Below, one piece after another: positions 25,772 through 33,819 of a stretch of 64,000 nt of DNA. The stretch covers positions 22,684 through 86,683 of the forward strand of contig CAMBRF010000012.1 in the NCBI GenBank assembly GCA_945870225.1. Reading direction: 5' to 3'. The notes under the pieces were generated by a model, which worked only from the letters and a program-made list of their open reading frames with translations, was not told the DNA's origin and did not search any database. The stretch is from PVC group bacterium (GTDB taxonomy: Bacteria; Verrucomicrobiota; Kiritimatiellia; CAIKKV01; CAITUY01). The position numbers were made by a program, and so were the translations under genes. Within the stretch, counting starts at the first letter, position 1. Each line of letters begins with the position of its first letter.

Positions 25772-26674
25772 TCAGGCGAACGGGGGCCGGACAGAGCCCC
25801 AGCGGACCGCCCCGCATACGGCCGTGAGGGCCAGCATGTACACCACGGTTCCCAGCCCCTCGTGAATCAGGCCGTAATCGAGGTCGGTCTGCAGTGTGGT
25901 CATCACAATCACGGCGATCCGGACCACGTTGAATACAAATCCCAGCGCGAAGGCCAGTAACGTCAAGCCGGCCATCACCCCCCAGCGGAGACGGCGCCGT
26001 AATGCCAGAATGATCGTCAGAACCACCGAGGAGAGAATGATCCCGATCCCGTTGCATTCCGTGGCGACATCAAACACCCCGACTCCTTTTTCCGCCACCA
26101 GCACAATCTGGAAAGGGCTGCTCCGGGCCACGATATCAGTTTGGATATCCACCAGGGACAGCAGCCAGGAGGAGCCATGCGCGACCACCGTCCGCAGGGA
26201 CTCATCCCACTGCGGAACAAAGACCAGCATGGCAACCGCCGCACCCAGCCCGGCCAAAGCCGAAAAAAAAGGAAGCACACCCCGCCGCCCGAAACTAAAT
26301 GAAATAAGCGCCCCCAGATTCAGGCACAAGCCCAGAACAGCCAGGGGCCACAGGGAGGTGGCGGATGCCAGGATCAGAGCCAGACAGGAAAGAGCGAACA
26401 GCACCAGCCCGTGGAGATTAATGCAGGGGGAAAAATGATTCGTCTTCCGCACCGTCACCAACGCATCCACAAAAGCGAACCCCAGCAGCAGAAAGGCGTT
26501 CAAGGCCTGCGTGGTCCGCGAACTCAACTCGATCACGCCCTCCACCAGCGGCGCGTAGGCGGTCACCGTCACCGCCAGAATGACCAACAGGAAAAGAATA
26601 TCCTCACCCTGCCAGGCGGGACGCGCCGCAGACGGAGAGACCGTCTTATCATCCTCGGGGGAGTCTTCGCTCAT
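25772..26674 (-). CDS. Exosortase/archaeosortase family protein
   Basis: 300-residue protein with about eight membrane helices. The exosortase transpeptidase triad is present: Cys207 in ATECNGIGI, Arg252 in FNVVRIAVIV and His271 in GLIHEGLGT. The usual xCSGI around the cysteine is ECNGI here. These enzymes cleave C-terminal sorting signals (PEP-CTERM or variants) and attach proteins to the envelope. No EpsI domain is attached, and no PEP-CTERM protein is in the window. The ATG follows GGGACC. The convergent GT2 gene ends 2 bp away. Confidence 0.88.
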   Translation of the reverse strand: MSEDSPEDDKTVSPSAARPAWQGEDILFLLVILAVTVTAYAPLVEGVIELSSRTTQALNAFLLLGFAFVDALVTVRKTNHFSPCINLHGLVLFALSCLALILASATSLWPLAVLGLCLNLGALISFSFGRRGVLPFFSALAGLGAAVAMLVFVPQWDESLRTVVAHGSSWLLSLVDIQTDIVARSSPFQIVLVAEKGVGVFDVATECNGIGIILSSVVLTIILALRRRLRWGVMAGLTLLAFALGFVFNVVRIAVIVMTTLQTDLDYGLIHEGLGTVVYMLALTAVCGAVRWGSVRPPFA

Positions 26675-26704
26675 GGTCCCATCTTGCCGACTGCCCTGCG
26701 GCCA

Positions 26705-28069
26705 TCAATTGCTTAATCCCTGCAGCGGGGCGGGAATCCTTCCGCCGCGCCGCACGAACAGGGCACAGGAACTCGTATTGACCCGCATCACCGGCCCGCC
26801 ACCCAGCAACCCGCCGAAATCGACAAAGTCACCCACCTTGCGACCCGGTGCGGGAATAATCCGGACCGCCGTGGTTTTCTTGTTGATCATGCCGATGGCG
26901 GCTTCATCGGCGATGATGCCGCTTAAGGTTTCCGGGGTCGTGTCGCCCGGCACGATGATCATGTCGAGCCCCACCGAACACACCGCCGTCATGGCCTCCA
27001 ATTTTTCAATGGTCAAATAACCTTCCGCCGCCCGAAGCGCCATGGTGGCATCTTCGCTCACGGGGATGAACGCCCCGCTCATCCCGCCGGCATGACTGGT
27101 GGCCATCGCCCCGCCGCGTTTGACGGCATCGTTCAGCAGCGCCAGGGCCGCGGTTGTACCGGGTCCGCCCACGTGATCCAACCCCAACGCCTCCAGGATG
27201 TCCCCCACCGAATCACCCGGTGCCGGGGTGGGCGCCAGCGACAGGTCGATAATGTTGAACGGCACCCCCAGCTTGGCCGCGCACTTGCGACCCACCAGTT
27301 CACCGGCCCGCGTGATCTTGAACGCCACGCGCTTGATTTCCTCGGACACCGTCTGCAAATCCAGGTCCCGACCCAGCGCCTGCACAGCCGCCCGGATGGT
27401 GCCGGGCCCGGAAATCCCCACGGACAGGGAGCAATCGCCTTCACCCGCCCCGCAAAACGCCCCGGCCATGAAGGGGTTGTCCTCGACCGCGTTGCAGAAG
27501 ACCACCAGCCGGGCACAGGCACTGCCGGCACTGTCCGCCGTGAGATCCGCCGCCTCCTTCATCGCCTGGCCCATCAGGGCTATGGCATCCATGTTGATGC
27601 CCGCCTTCGTCGTGCCGACATTGACCGAGGCGCACAACCGCGAGGTCTCGGCCAGCGCCCGCGGAATGCAACGGATCAGCGTCGCACTGGCCCGGGACAG
27701 GTCCTTCTGCACCAGCGCCGAGAATCCACCGATAAAGTCGATTCCCAGCTCACGCGCCGCCCGGTCCAACGCCAGGGCGATTGGAACGTAATCGGTTGTG
27801 TCGCAGGCCGCCGCGATCCACGAGACCGGCGTCACCGAGACCCGCTTGTTGATGATCGGAATGCCGTATTCCTGCGCCACTTCCTCAGCCACGGAGACCA
27901 GGCGTTCGGCCTGTCGCATGACCTTGTCGCTGGCTTTTTGCGCCACGCGCTTGACGTCCGATCCGGCACAGTCGTGCAGGTCGATGCCCATCGTGACCGT
28001 TCGGATGTCCAGTTTCTGGGCGTGGATCATCCCCAGCGTTTCAAAGATTTCCTCGGAACCGATCGCCAT
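26705..28069 (-). CDS. PFL family protein (UPF0210, DUF711)
   Basis: 454-residue protein of the UPF0210/DUF711 family, with a fold related to pyruvate formate-lyase. Typical segments are [48 protein letters not shown] and [16 protein letters not shown] see no glycyl-radical motif. Biochemical activity is unknown. The ATG follows GGGAGAG. The ACT-domain gene 29 bp upstream is its constant partner across bacteria and archaea, so the two probably act together, perhaps with the ACT domain sensing a small molecule. Confidence 0.93.
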   Translation of the reverse strand: MAIGSEEIFETLGMIHAQKLDIRTVTMGIDLHDCAGSDVKRVAQKASDKVMRQAERLVSVAEEVAQEYGIPIINKRVSVTPVSWIAAACDTTDYVPIALALDRAARELGIDFIGGFSALVQKDLSRASATLIRCIPRALAETSRLCASVNVGTTKAGINMDAIALMGQAMKEAADLTADSAGSACARLVVFCNAVEDNPFMAGAFCGAGEGDCSLSVGISGPGTIRAAVQALGRDLDLQTVSEEIKRVAFKITRAGELVGRKCAAKLGVPFNIIDLSLAPTPAPGDSVGDILEALGLDHVGGPGTTAALALLNDAVKRGGAMATSHAGGMSGAFIPVSEDATMALRAAEGYLTIEKLEAMTAVCSVGLDMIIVPGDTTPETLSGIIADEAAIGMINKKTTAVRIIPAPGRKVGDFVDFGGLLGGGPVMRVNTSSCALFVRRGGRIPAPLQGLSN

Positions 28070-28098
28070 AGTCGCTCTCCCTCACTCCACTGCCGGAA

Positions 28099-28461
28099 TT
28101 ATACCCGGTGCATCGCCCTGAAAATTTCCTCGTGCTGGACCACAATGGAAAGCCCTTCCTTTTGTCCGTGCCCTTCGAGTTCTTTCTTGAGATCGGCAAA
28201 AACACCGGAAATACCCTTGATATCCACCAGCATGACCATCGTAAAAAGGTCGCTCATGATGGTCTGGCTGACATCCAGGATGTTGGCCTGGCGCTGGGCC
28301 AGCACCGCCGTCACCCCGGCCATGATCCCTGACCGGTCGCGCCCGATGACCGCTATCACAATACGACTCTCCGCCGAGGCCCGCTGCCCCTCGGCCACCG
28401 CCTGGGCATGGGCCGCCATCAGACGGATGTTTGGATTAAGCTTATCCCGCTTAGCACTCAT
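28099..28461 (-). CDS. ACT domain protein (UPF0237)
   Basis: 120 residues: a charged N-terminal extension of about 33 residues, then one ACT domain (IVIAVIGRDRSGIMAGVTAV, NILDVSQTIMSDLFTMVMLVD). The core is UPF0237, and the N-terminal extension is unusual for a family normally of about 90 residues. Start ATG 28459-28461 follows GAGGGAAAAAG. It is the upstream member of the UPF0237-UPF0210 pair. The ligand is unknown. Confidence 0.9.
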   Translation of the reverse strand: MSAKRDKLNPNIRLMAAHAQAVAEGQRASAESRIVIAVIGRDRSGIMAGVTAVLAQRQANILDVSQTIMSDLFTMVMLVDIKGISGVFADLKKELEGHGQKEGLSIVVQHEEIFRAMHRV

Positions 28462-28527
28462 GTCTTCTTTTTCCCTCTTGATTCGTCCCGCCCTGGCGCG
28501 CCGGAGCCTCACGACAACGTGCGCGGC

Positions 28528-29754
28528 TCACTCCATCAACCCCAGCATCATCGCCGCCATGCCGAGGAAAAACAACCCCAATAGCGTCTTGCTGACCGTC
28601 ACATTCTTCCGACTCCAGGCCACCAGCGCCGGTGTGCGCAACCCGAAACAGGCCAGCGTCAGCAGGACCACCAGCGGCATCACAAATATAAGGTTATACA
28701 GGCCGAGATACACGGCACTGCGTCCGATGCTCTGCCCGCTCTTGATCATCAGCACCAGCGCCGGCACATACACCTGCCCGGTGCAGACGCTCTCGAGGAC
28801 CGTCACCACCACCCCGATGCCAAGTCCGCCCAGCAACAAACTGCGCTCACGCAGACCCCTCTTCATCACCTCGTGAATCCGCCGCTGCAAGCCCTGCGGC
28901 AGGCTGAGTGTAATATCCGTGGCCTTCCCGGAGCGCCGGAACCGCAGGGCATCCCGGAAGGAGAGGACGGACAGCACGAGAAGAATCAGGACCAGAACCA
29001 CGTCCAGCACCGTCTTCGCGGCCCTGAACCCGGACAGCAGGTACAAAACGCGCAGCAATCCGAACCCGATGGCCAGATACGTCACATAACACGCCACCAC
29101 AAACGCGCCGCCCGCCAGCAGCATCTTGCGGAGGCCAACATGGGACCCCAGCAGGAGGCTCATGAAGAATACCAGAGTCGCCATGGCGCAGGGATTGATG
29201 CTGTCCACCAGGGCGGCCGACAGGACGCCCAGAAGGGTGAACCCGCGCACATGCTGTGCCAGAATCCCCTTTCCTATCGGCACCGGAACGCCGGCGTCAT
29301 CACCGGGATCAGTATCGTCATAACGCCGGGCAATCGCACGATCCAGCGAGGCGAACAAGTCGGCCCGGATCCGGTCGAAACCCGCCAGCATCTCACGGTG
29401 ATCGACCACCATGCACACCGGCTCATTGACAGTCTGGCCCAGTTTCCGGCCATACGACACCAGCGCCAGATAGTTGGTTTCATTTTCAATGTCCCGCTGT
29501 TCAAGCCGGACATGATCCGAGAAGCGTCGTTCCATTTCGGGCAGCACCTCGCGCCTGACCCGCTCGCACTCACTGCAGCCCGTCTCAAAGAAGAACTCCA
29601 CGGATACCGGGGCAAACGCGGTCCCGTCCTCATCCCGTTCCGCAGCAACCGCCACCCCGCCGGTCAGGCCGAGAACGACCCAGACGGCCAAGAACACAAC
29701 GCGCCTGAAAGGGGCGCCAAGACTGTGGCGTTTTAGGTTTATGATCAGTGTCAT
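28528..29754 (-). CDS. Thioredoxin-like domain fused to CcdA/DsbD-type membrane protein
   Basis: 408 residues. A signal or anchor (about 18-38) leads to a periplasmic thioredoxin-like domain with C60-SE-C63 (ETGCSECERV), then six to eight membrane helices of the CcdA/DsbD type. The paired redox cysteines of that family are recognisable in DSINPCAMATL and LESVCTGQVYVPAL. Expected role: carrying reducing equivalents across the membrane to periplasmic thiol proteins, such as TlpA-type proteins. It lies 14 bp after the DUF1573 gene, so the two are probably co-transcribed. Confidence 0.85.
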   Translation of the reverse strand: MTLIINLKRHSLGAPFRRVVFLAVWVVLGLTGGVAVAAERDEDGTAFAPVSVEFFFETGCSECERVRREVLPEMERRFSDHVRLEQRDIENETNYLALVSYGRKLGQTVNEPVCMVVDHREMLAGFDRIRADLFASLDRAIARRYDDTDPGDDAGVPVPIGKGILAQHVRGFTLLGVLSAALVDSINPCAMATLVFFMSLLLGSHVGLRKMLLAGGAFVVACYVTYLAIGFGLLRVLYLLSGFRAAKTVLDVVLVLILLVLSVLSFRDALRFRRSGKATDITLSLPQGLQRRIHEVMKRGLRERSLLLGGLGIGVVVTVLESVCTGQVYVPALVLMIKSGQSIGRSAVYLGLYNLIFVMPLVVLLTLACFGLRTPALVAWSRKNVTVSKTLLGLFFLGMAAMMLGLME

Positions 29755-29768
29755 GCGCAGCCTGCGTC

Positions 29769-30812
29769 CTACGGGGCGGACGGAACCGGCGCGCCGGATC
29801 CCGCAATCACCCGCACGGGCACCAGCAGTTCCTTCATCGTCGCCACATCGGTCTCGATTCTCAAGGCCTTGCCATTCACGCCGCCCAGGTCACCCGCCGC
29901 CTTGATCTCGAGGCGATGCCGATCGGGCGATAGCGTCACCACGGTACAGGTCAGCGCCGCGCCGGGTGAGTCCACCTTGATCACGTTGAAGGGTTTCGCG
30001 GCGGGTGAATAAACCCCCACATAGTATATCCGCATTCCGTTCGTAGGCCCCTGCACTAGGATCAAACTTGTCGGCGCCGCCACAACATCCGCCCCCACGA
30101 AAAGCGTCACAGGAATGTTCACTTCCGGCATAACCGGATGATCCGTTAAAACCCTTACGGCGGCCTGAGTGGTGCCGGCTTGTCTCGGTCCCAGGCTCCG
30201 GATAATAACACGGTAGCTCCGTCCTTCTTCCCGGGGCTCAACCGTGGCGATCAAGTCCTGGGAGGAGGCCTTCACCTCCTTGACTTTAAAGACCACACCG
30301 GTTCGCCCGGTCAGGAGGACTTCCCGTTCCGCCTCACCGTCGCGGGCCAGGGTCCCGAAATGGACGCCCGCCGGCATGACGTCAATGGGATTGACGACCA
30401 CGCCCGTCATGGCCAGACGAAGTCGCGGACTAAACGGATCATCCAACTCGACCGTGATGGTTTTCCGCTGTGTCCCTGTCCGTCCCTGCAGATTCAGACT
30501 GGCCGTAAGTTCAAGGGTTTGACCGGACAGGAGGAGGTTGGTTGCCATGGCGGTCGTGGTGCAGCCGCAGCTTGTGCGAACGTTCAGGATCCTGACCGTG
30601 TTCGTGCCGCGGTTCTGCAGGACAAAGGTATGCGCGATCACGGCGCCGGGGGGCACCTCGCGAAAATCAAACACAGGCTGATCACAACTCAACACGTTCC
30701 CGGTTGGCGCGACAATCGAAGATGCCGGTGCAGGCAGTCCTTCTCCGCCGAAGACCCCCTGCGCCACCAGACCGGCCAGCACGCACCATGCAAGCTTCCC
30801 CACCCTTTTCAT
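29769..30812 (-). CDS. DUF1573 exported protein
   Basis: 347 residues after a signal peptide (LAWCVLAGLVAQGVFGGE). The first Ig-like domain is DUF1573, with FDFREVPPGAVIAHTFVLQN and the CGCT motif in NVRTSCGCTTTAM. Two more beta-sandwich repeats follow. The start is ATG 30812, because AAAGGA lies eight bases before it; the ATG 18 bp upstream has no site. DUF1573 proteins are abundant in PVC and Bacteroidetes genomes and of unknown function. Co-transcription with the Trx-CcdA gene suggests that the CGC cysteines are its clients. Confidence 0.85.
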   Translation of the reverse strand: MKRVGKLAWCVLAGLVAQGVFGGEGLPAPASSIVAPTGNVLSCDQPVFDFREVPPGAVIAHTFVLQNRGTNTVRILNVRTSCGCTTTAMATNLLLSGQTLELTASLNLQGRTGTQRKTITVELDDPFSPRLRLAMTGVVVNPIDVMPAGVHFGTLARDGEAEREVLLTGRTGVVFKVKEVKASSQDLIATVEPREEGRSYRVIIRSLGPRQAGTTQAAVRVLTDHPVMPEVNIPVTLFVGADVVAAPTSLILVQGPTNGMRIYYVGVYSPAAKPFNVIKVDSPGAALTCTVVTLSPDRHRLEIKAAGDLGGVNGKALRIETDVATMKELLVPVRVIAGSGAPVPSAP

Positions 30813-31035
30813 CGCCAAAGTCCTTTCCATGACAGTGATATCGTCACGTGAATGGGAATGCTATCAGACCCAGCCCTGAAGGTCCATGCCGGGGAACAGC
30901 ACGAGGCGGAACGTCTCATCTACCTTCTTACAACAGTCCAAACCGGAGGGCGTCACGGAATCGCTTGTCGAGCAAAGACGACTATCCTTGCGACAGCAGG
31001 AAGCACGAAAAACAAATTAGAGGGTACATCAGGCA

Positions 31036-33663
31036 TCAAGGCACGACGATTCTATAGAAGAGAGACGTGTCCGTGCCAGAGATGGCCGCTGCGAAGATAT
31101 TGGTGGGGACGTCGGCTGACTCTGAGGTTGATACATCGGTCCAGTTGGTGGTCGACAGGTCGGTATTGGATTGAACAGCATAGACCCGGTTTGGGGCACT
31201 GGCCCAGGAGATGAAATTGGTGGCACCTTCACGCTGGACCGAGGCGATGTACAGGAACGAGGCGTTGTTGGCCGGATCGGTTCCCGCATGGAGTTCGGCC
31301 GCATCTTTCATGGTATCGCCATCGGTATCTGCCACCGCACTGGCGAATTCATAGGCGCCCATATCCGGATCCGCGACACCGGAGTTGTTGCCGTCAAGCG
31401 GGCGGTTGACTCCATCATGGTCCTGGGACTGGAACCCTTCCGAGGCCCAGGGGATCGCATCTACACAGGGTGAATTATTTGCCAAATGGCGGCGGGTCGG
31501 CGAAACAAACAGAGGATTGACAGAGATGTCAAACGCATGGGAGGGAATGAGACCGACATAAAGGGTGTCCCAGAGCCAGAGGTTGTTGTAGTTGCAGCGA
31601 GCCCCGGTTCCTGTCCACGAGGAGGAATCCGCCACAATGGCGATGGCATTACTGGCGGGTGAGCCTTGCAGGATATTGTTGAAGACGACCGGCGCTCCGT
31701 TGGTGACCAGCAGGCCGACCGCGAGGCCGGGTACACCCGGAAGCCCGGGTGTGCCGATGATGCCTGTCCCAGGCAGTCCGGCTGAACCACCCGGACTCCC
31801 GGTTCCAGGGGCACCGCCATCTCCACCAAGGGAATTGAGACCTGCGGGGGTGCCTGCGGCTCCTGCAAGAGGCAACACGGCCGTATTGTGGATGATAGAC
31901 GGACTACAGCCTTCGATCAGAATCAGCACGGCATGATTGGCGTTGGCACCATTGGCGCCGTAACGGCCGTCGCCACCCTGCCCCCCATTCCCGCCACTTC
32001 CCGGGATGGAGCCTCCGGCCCCGTTCCCTCCGGGACCGCCGCTGCCACCAGGACCGGGATTTCCTGCGGGGCCGGGGTTGTTTTGCAAAATCTGGTAGAG
32101 GTCATTATTGGCAACATCTGTGATGCCGCCAAGTGCTTCGATAAGAATACCGACCGCCATTCCGCTTTGGCCGCCAGCACCAGACGCCCCGCCCAGATTT
32201 CCATTCCCGCCACCGCCGCCATTACCGCTCGAATAGGAATCACCGGCCAGCCCGCCCTGTCCACCCAGTCCGCCCGAACCACCTTGTCCCCCGGAGCCGC
32301 CGGAACCACCATAACCACACGAAATGTTTTGTATTGTGTGCCGCTTAACTTGGACGGGGGTGCAGTCATAGAGGAAAATGCCGAAGGAACTGCCGCCAGA
32401 TTCACCGGCGGCCCCGCCACCGCCACCGCCCCCAACACCTCCCTGCCCTCCATTTCCCGCCCCGCTTACGAGAGACGGTCCGCCGTCTCCGCCCCAGCCA
32501 CCGCCTCCACCTAGGCCTCCTTGCCCGCTTTGGCCTCCATTCCCCGCCGTGATATTAATAATCGTATTTCCGATAAGGGTGGGGGCGGCGCCAGCATCAA
32601 TAAAAAGACCGTAGGCGCTTCCGCCATTGCCTGCACCATTACCATCGCCACCGTTACCCGCGTCCCCTCCAACGGCGCCGTTTAAGATCGCGCCACTGCC
32701 ATAATAACCTAATCCGCCGTTCCCACCTGTGCCACCAACACCACCGTCCCCCGCCCTGCCCGCTTGAAGATTAACGACCGTATTATCCGTAACCGTTGGG
32801 CTGGCGGAATTCACGAGAACACCTGCGACAGGGCCGCCATCTCCCCCAGACCCCCCATTCCCACCTGCGCCACCTGTTCCCGCCGGGGTGTAAAAATCGG
32901 GGGCATTGGTCCCGTCCAGCCCCACACCGCCTCCGCCGCCCGTTGCACCAGATCCCGATGTCAGGTTAGTAATCAGATTATTGGCTATAATCGGCATGGC
33001 GTAACGTAAAACCTGGATCCCAGAGGCCCCTCCACCCGAGCCTCCGCTCACGCCGTTCCCGCCAGGAACACCGCTTGCGCCGCTGCCACCCGTGCCGCCC
33101 TGAAGATCACGGATGACATTATTCGACACGATAATATTGCCAACAGCGCCGCGAATGGTAATCCCGACGACCATGCCCCCCGCAGCTCCTGACTCGTCCG
33201 CGCCGCTGGCTCCGGACAGGTTACAGATGAGATTTCCGATAATGGCAACTTGATCTGGCGCACAATCTGAAACCGTGACGGCAAATTGAGCATTTGAAAT
33301 AACGCAATTACTGAGCGAACCGATGGAGTTGGTTTCATAGACAATCCCATACCAACACGCAGGAACTCCGCTTTCACCGCGGAATACAGCGGATTGTGCT
33401 CTCAGCGCGCCGTCGATCACCAGCAGCTCAATTCGGTTGGTGTCATCCCCCTCCTCGACTGGACCTGCGTCCGTTGCCGCGGCAATAACGACGGTTCCGG
33501 ACGAGACGGTCAGTACGGCCTGATTCGATACAATGACGTCCTCGGTGAGATAGACCGTTCCCGACCAAGCGGTATCGGATGTAATAACTTGTACCGCCCG
33601 GCTGGACAGTGTGGTTGCAACCATGACGAGAATCAACAGTCCGCAAAAATATGTATTCCGCAT
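31036..33663 (-). CDS. Large glycine-rich secreted beta-helix protein
   Basis: 875 residues. A signal peptide (CGLLILVMVATTLSSRAVQ) is followed by an entry strand region and a long right-handed beta-helix in which about ten rungs (such as NNVIRDLQGG, DNTVVNLQAG, GNTIINITAG) are separated by glycine/serine loops of 20-60 residues, for example GGNGGSGGDGGP. The segment SPCVDAIP...DMGAYEF is the choice-of-anchor-type end of the helix. A TSP3-like calcium motif DTDGDTMKDAAELHAGTDP follows. The C-terminal domain ends SLFYRIVVP. The C-terminal domain is typical of PVC secreted proteins. A surface or matrix role is likely; no catalytic motif is seen. Confidence 0.8.
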   Translation of the reverse strand: MRNTYFCGLLILVMVATTLSSRAVQVITSDTAWSGTVYLTEDVIVSNQAVLTVSSGTVVIAAATDAGPVEEGDDTNRIELLVIDGALRAQSAVFRGESGVPACWYGIVYETNSIGSLSNCVISNAQFAVTVSDCAPDQVAIIGNLICNLSGASGADESGAAGGMVVGITIRGAVGNIIVSNNVIRDLQGGTGGSGASGVPGGNGVSGGSGGGASGIQVLRYAMPIIANNLITNLTSGSGATGGGGGVGLDGTNAPDFYTPAGTGGAGGNGGSGGDGGPVAGVLVNSASPTVTDNTVVNLQAGRAGDGGVGGTGGNGGLGYYGSGAILNGAVGGDAGNGGDGNGAGNGGSAYGLFIDAGAAPTLIGNTIINITAGNGGQSGQGGLGGGGGWGGDGGPSLVSGAGNGGQGGVGGGGGGGAAGESGGSSFGIFLYDCTPVQVKRHTIQNISCGYGGSGGSGGQGGSGGLGGQGGLAGDSYSSGNGGGGGNGNLGGASGAGGQSGMAVGILIEALGGITDVANNDLYQILQNNPGPAGNPGPGGSGGPGGNGAGGSIPGSGGNGGQGGDGRYGANGANANHAVLILIEGCSPSIIHNTAVLPLAGAAGTPAGLNSLGGDGGAPGTGSPGGSAGLPGTGIIGTPGLPGVPGLAVGLLVTNGAPVVFNNILQGSPASNAIAIVADSSSWTGTGARCNYNNLWLWDTLYVGLIPSHAFDISVNPLFVSPTRRHLANNSPCVDAIPWASEGFQSQDHDGVNRPLDGNNSGVADPDMGAYEFASAVADTDGDTMKDAAELHAGTDPANNASFLYIASVQREGATNFISWASAPNRVYAVQSNTDLSTTNWTDVSTSESADVPTNIFAAAISGTDTSLFYRIVVP

Positions 33664-33819
33664 CTATCGCTCTCCCCGCATGGCGTTATATGTACCCTAA
33701 TATTTTTGCGACACTACTCGAACATTTCGAGGGTGACAATTCGGAAATCGCACTCAGCAAGGAACGGGGAGGGAAAATTGCTGCTGACAGGGTGGATGGC
33801 TGGGTCTACCATCCGGAGC

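Noticed and set aside
27092..28876. 594-codon plus-strand frame across the UPF0210 gene
   Set aside because: Antisense shadow of UPF0210, ACT and CcdA genes; composition is low-complexity and no start signal is present.
32378..32614. Proline-rich small protein on the plus strand
   Set aside because: It is the complement of the glycine codons in the large beta-helix gene; proline runs are an artefact of that.
33717..33731. LexA-type SOS box CTCGAA-CAT-TTCGAG
   Set aside because: The palindrome is real, but spacing and bases do not match CGAAC-N4-GTTCG, and no SOS gene is next to it.
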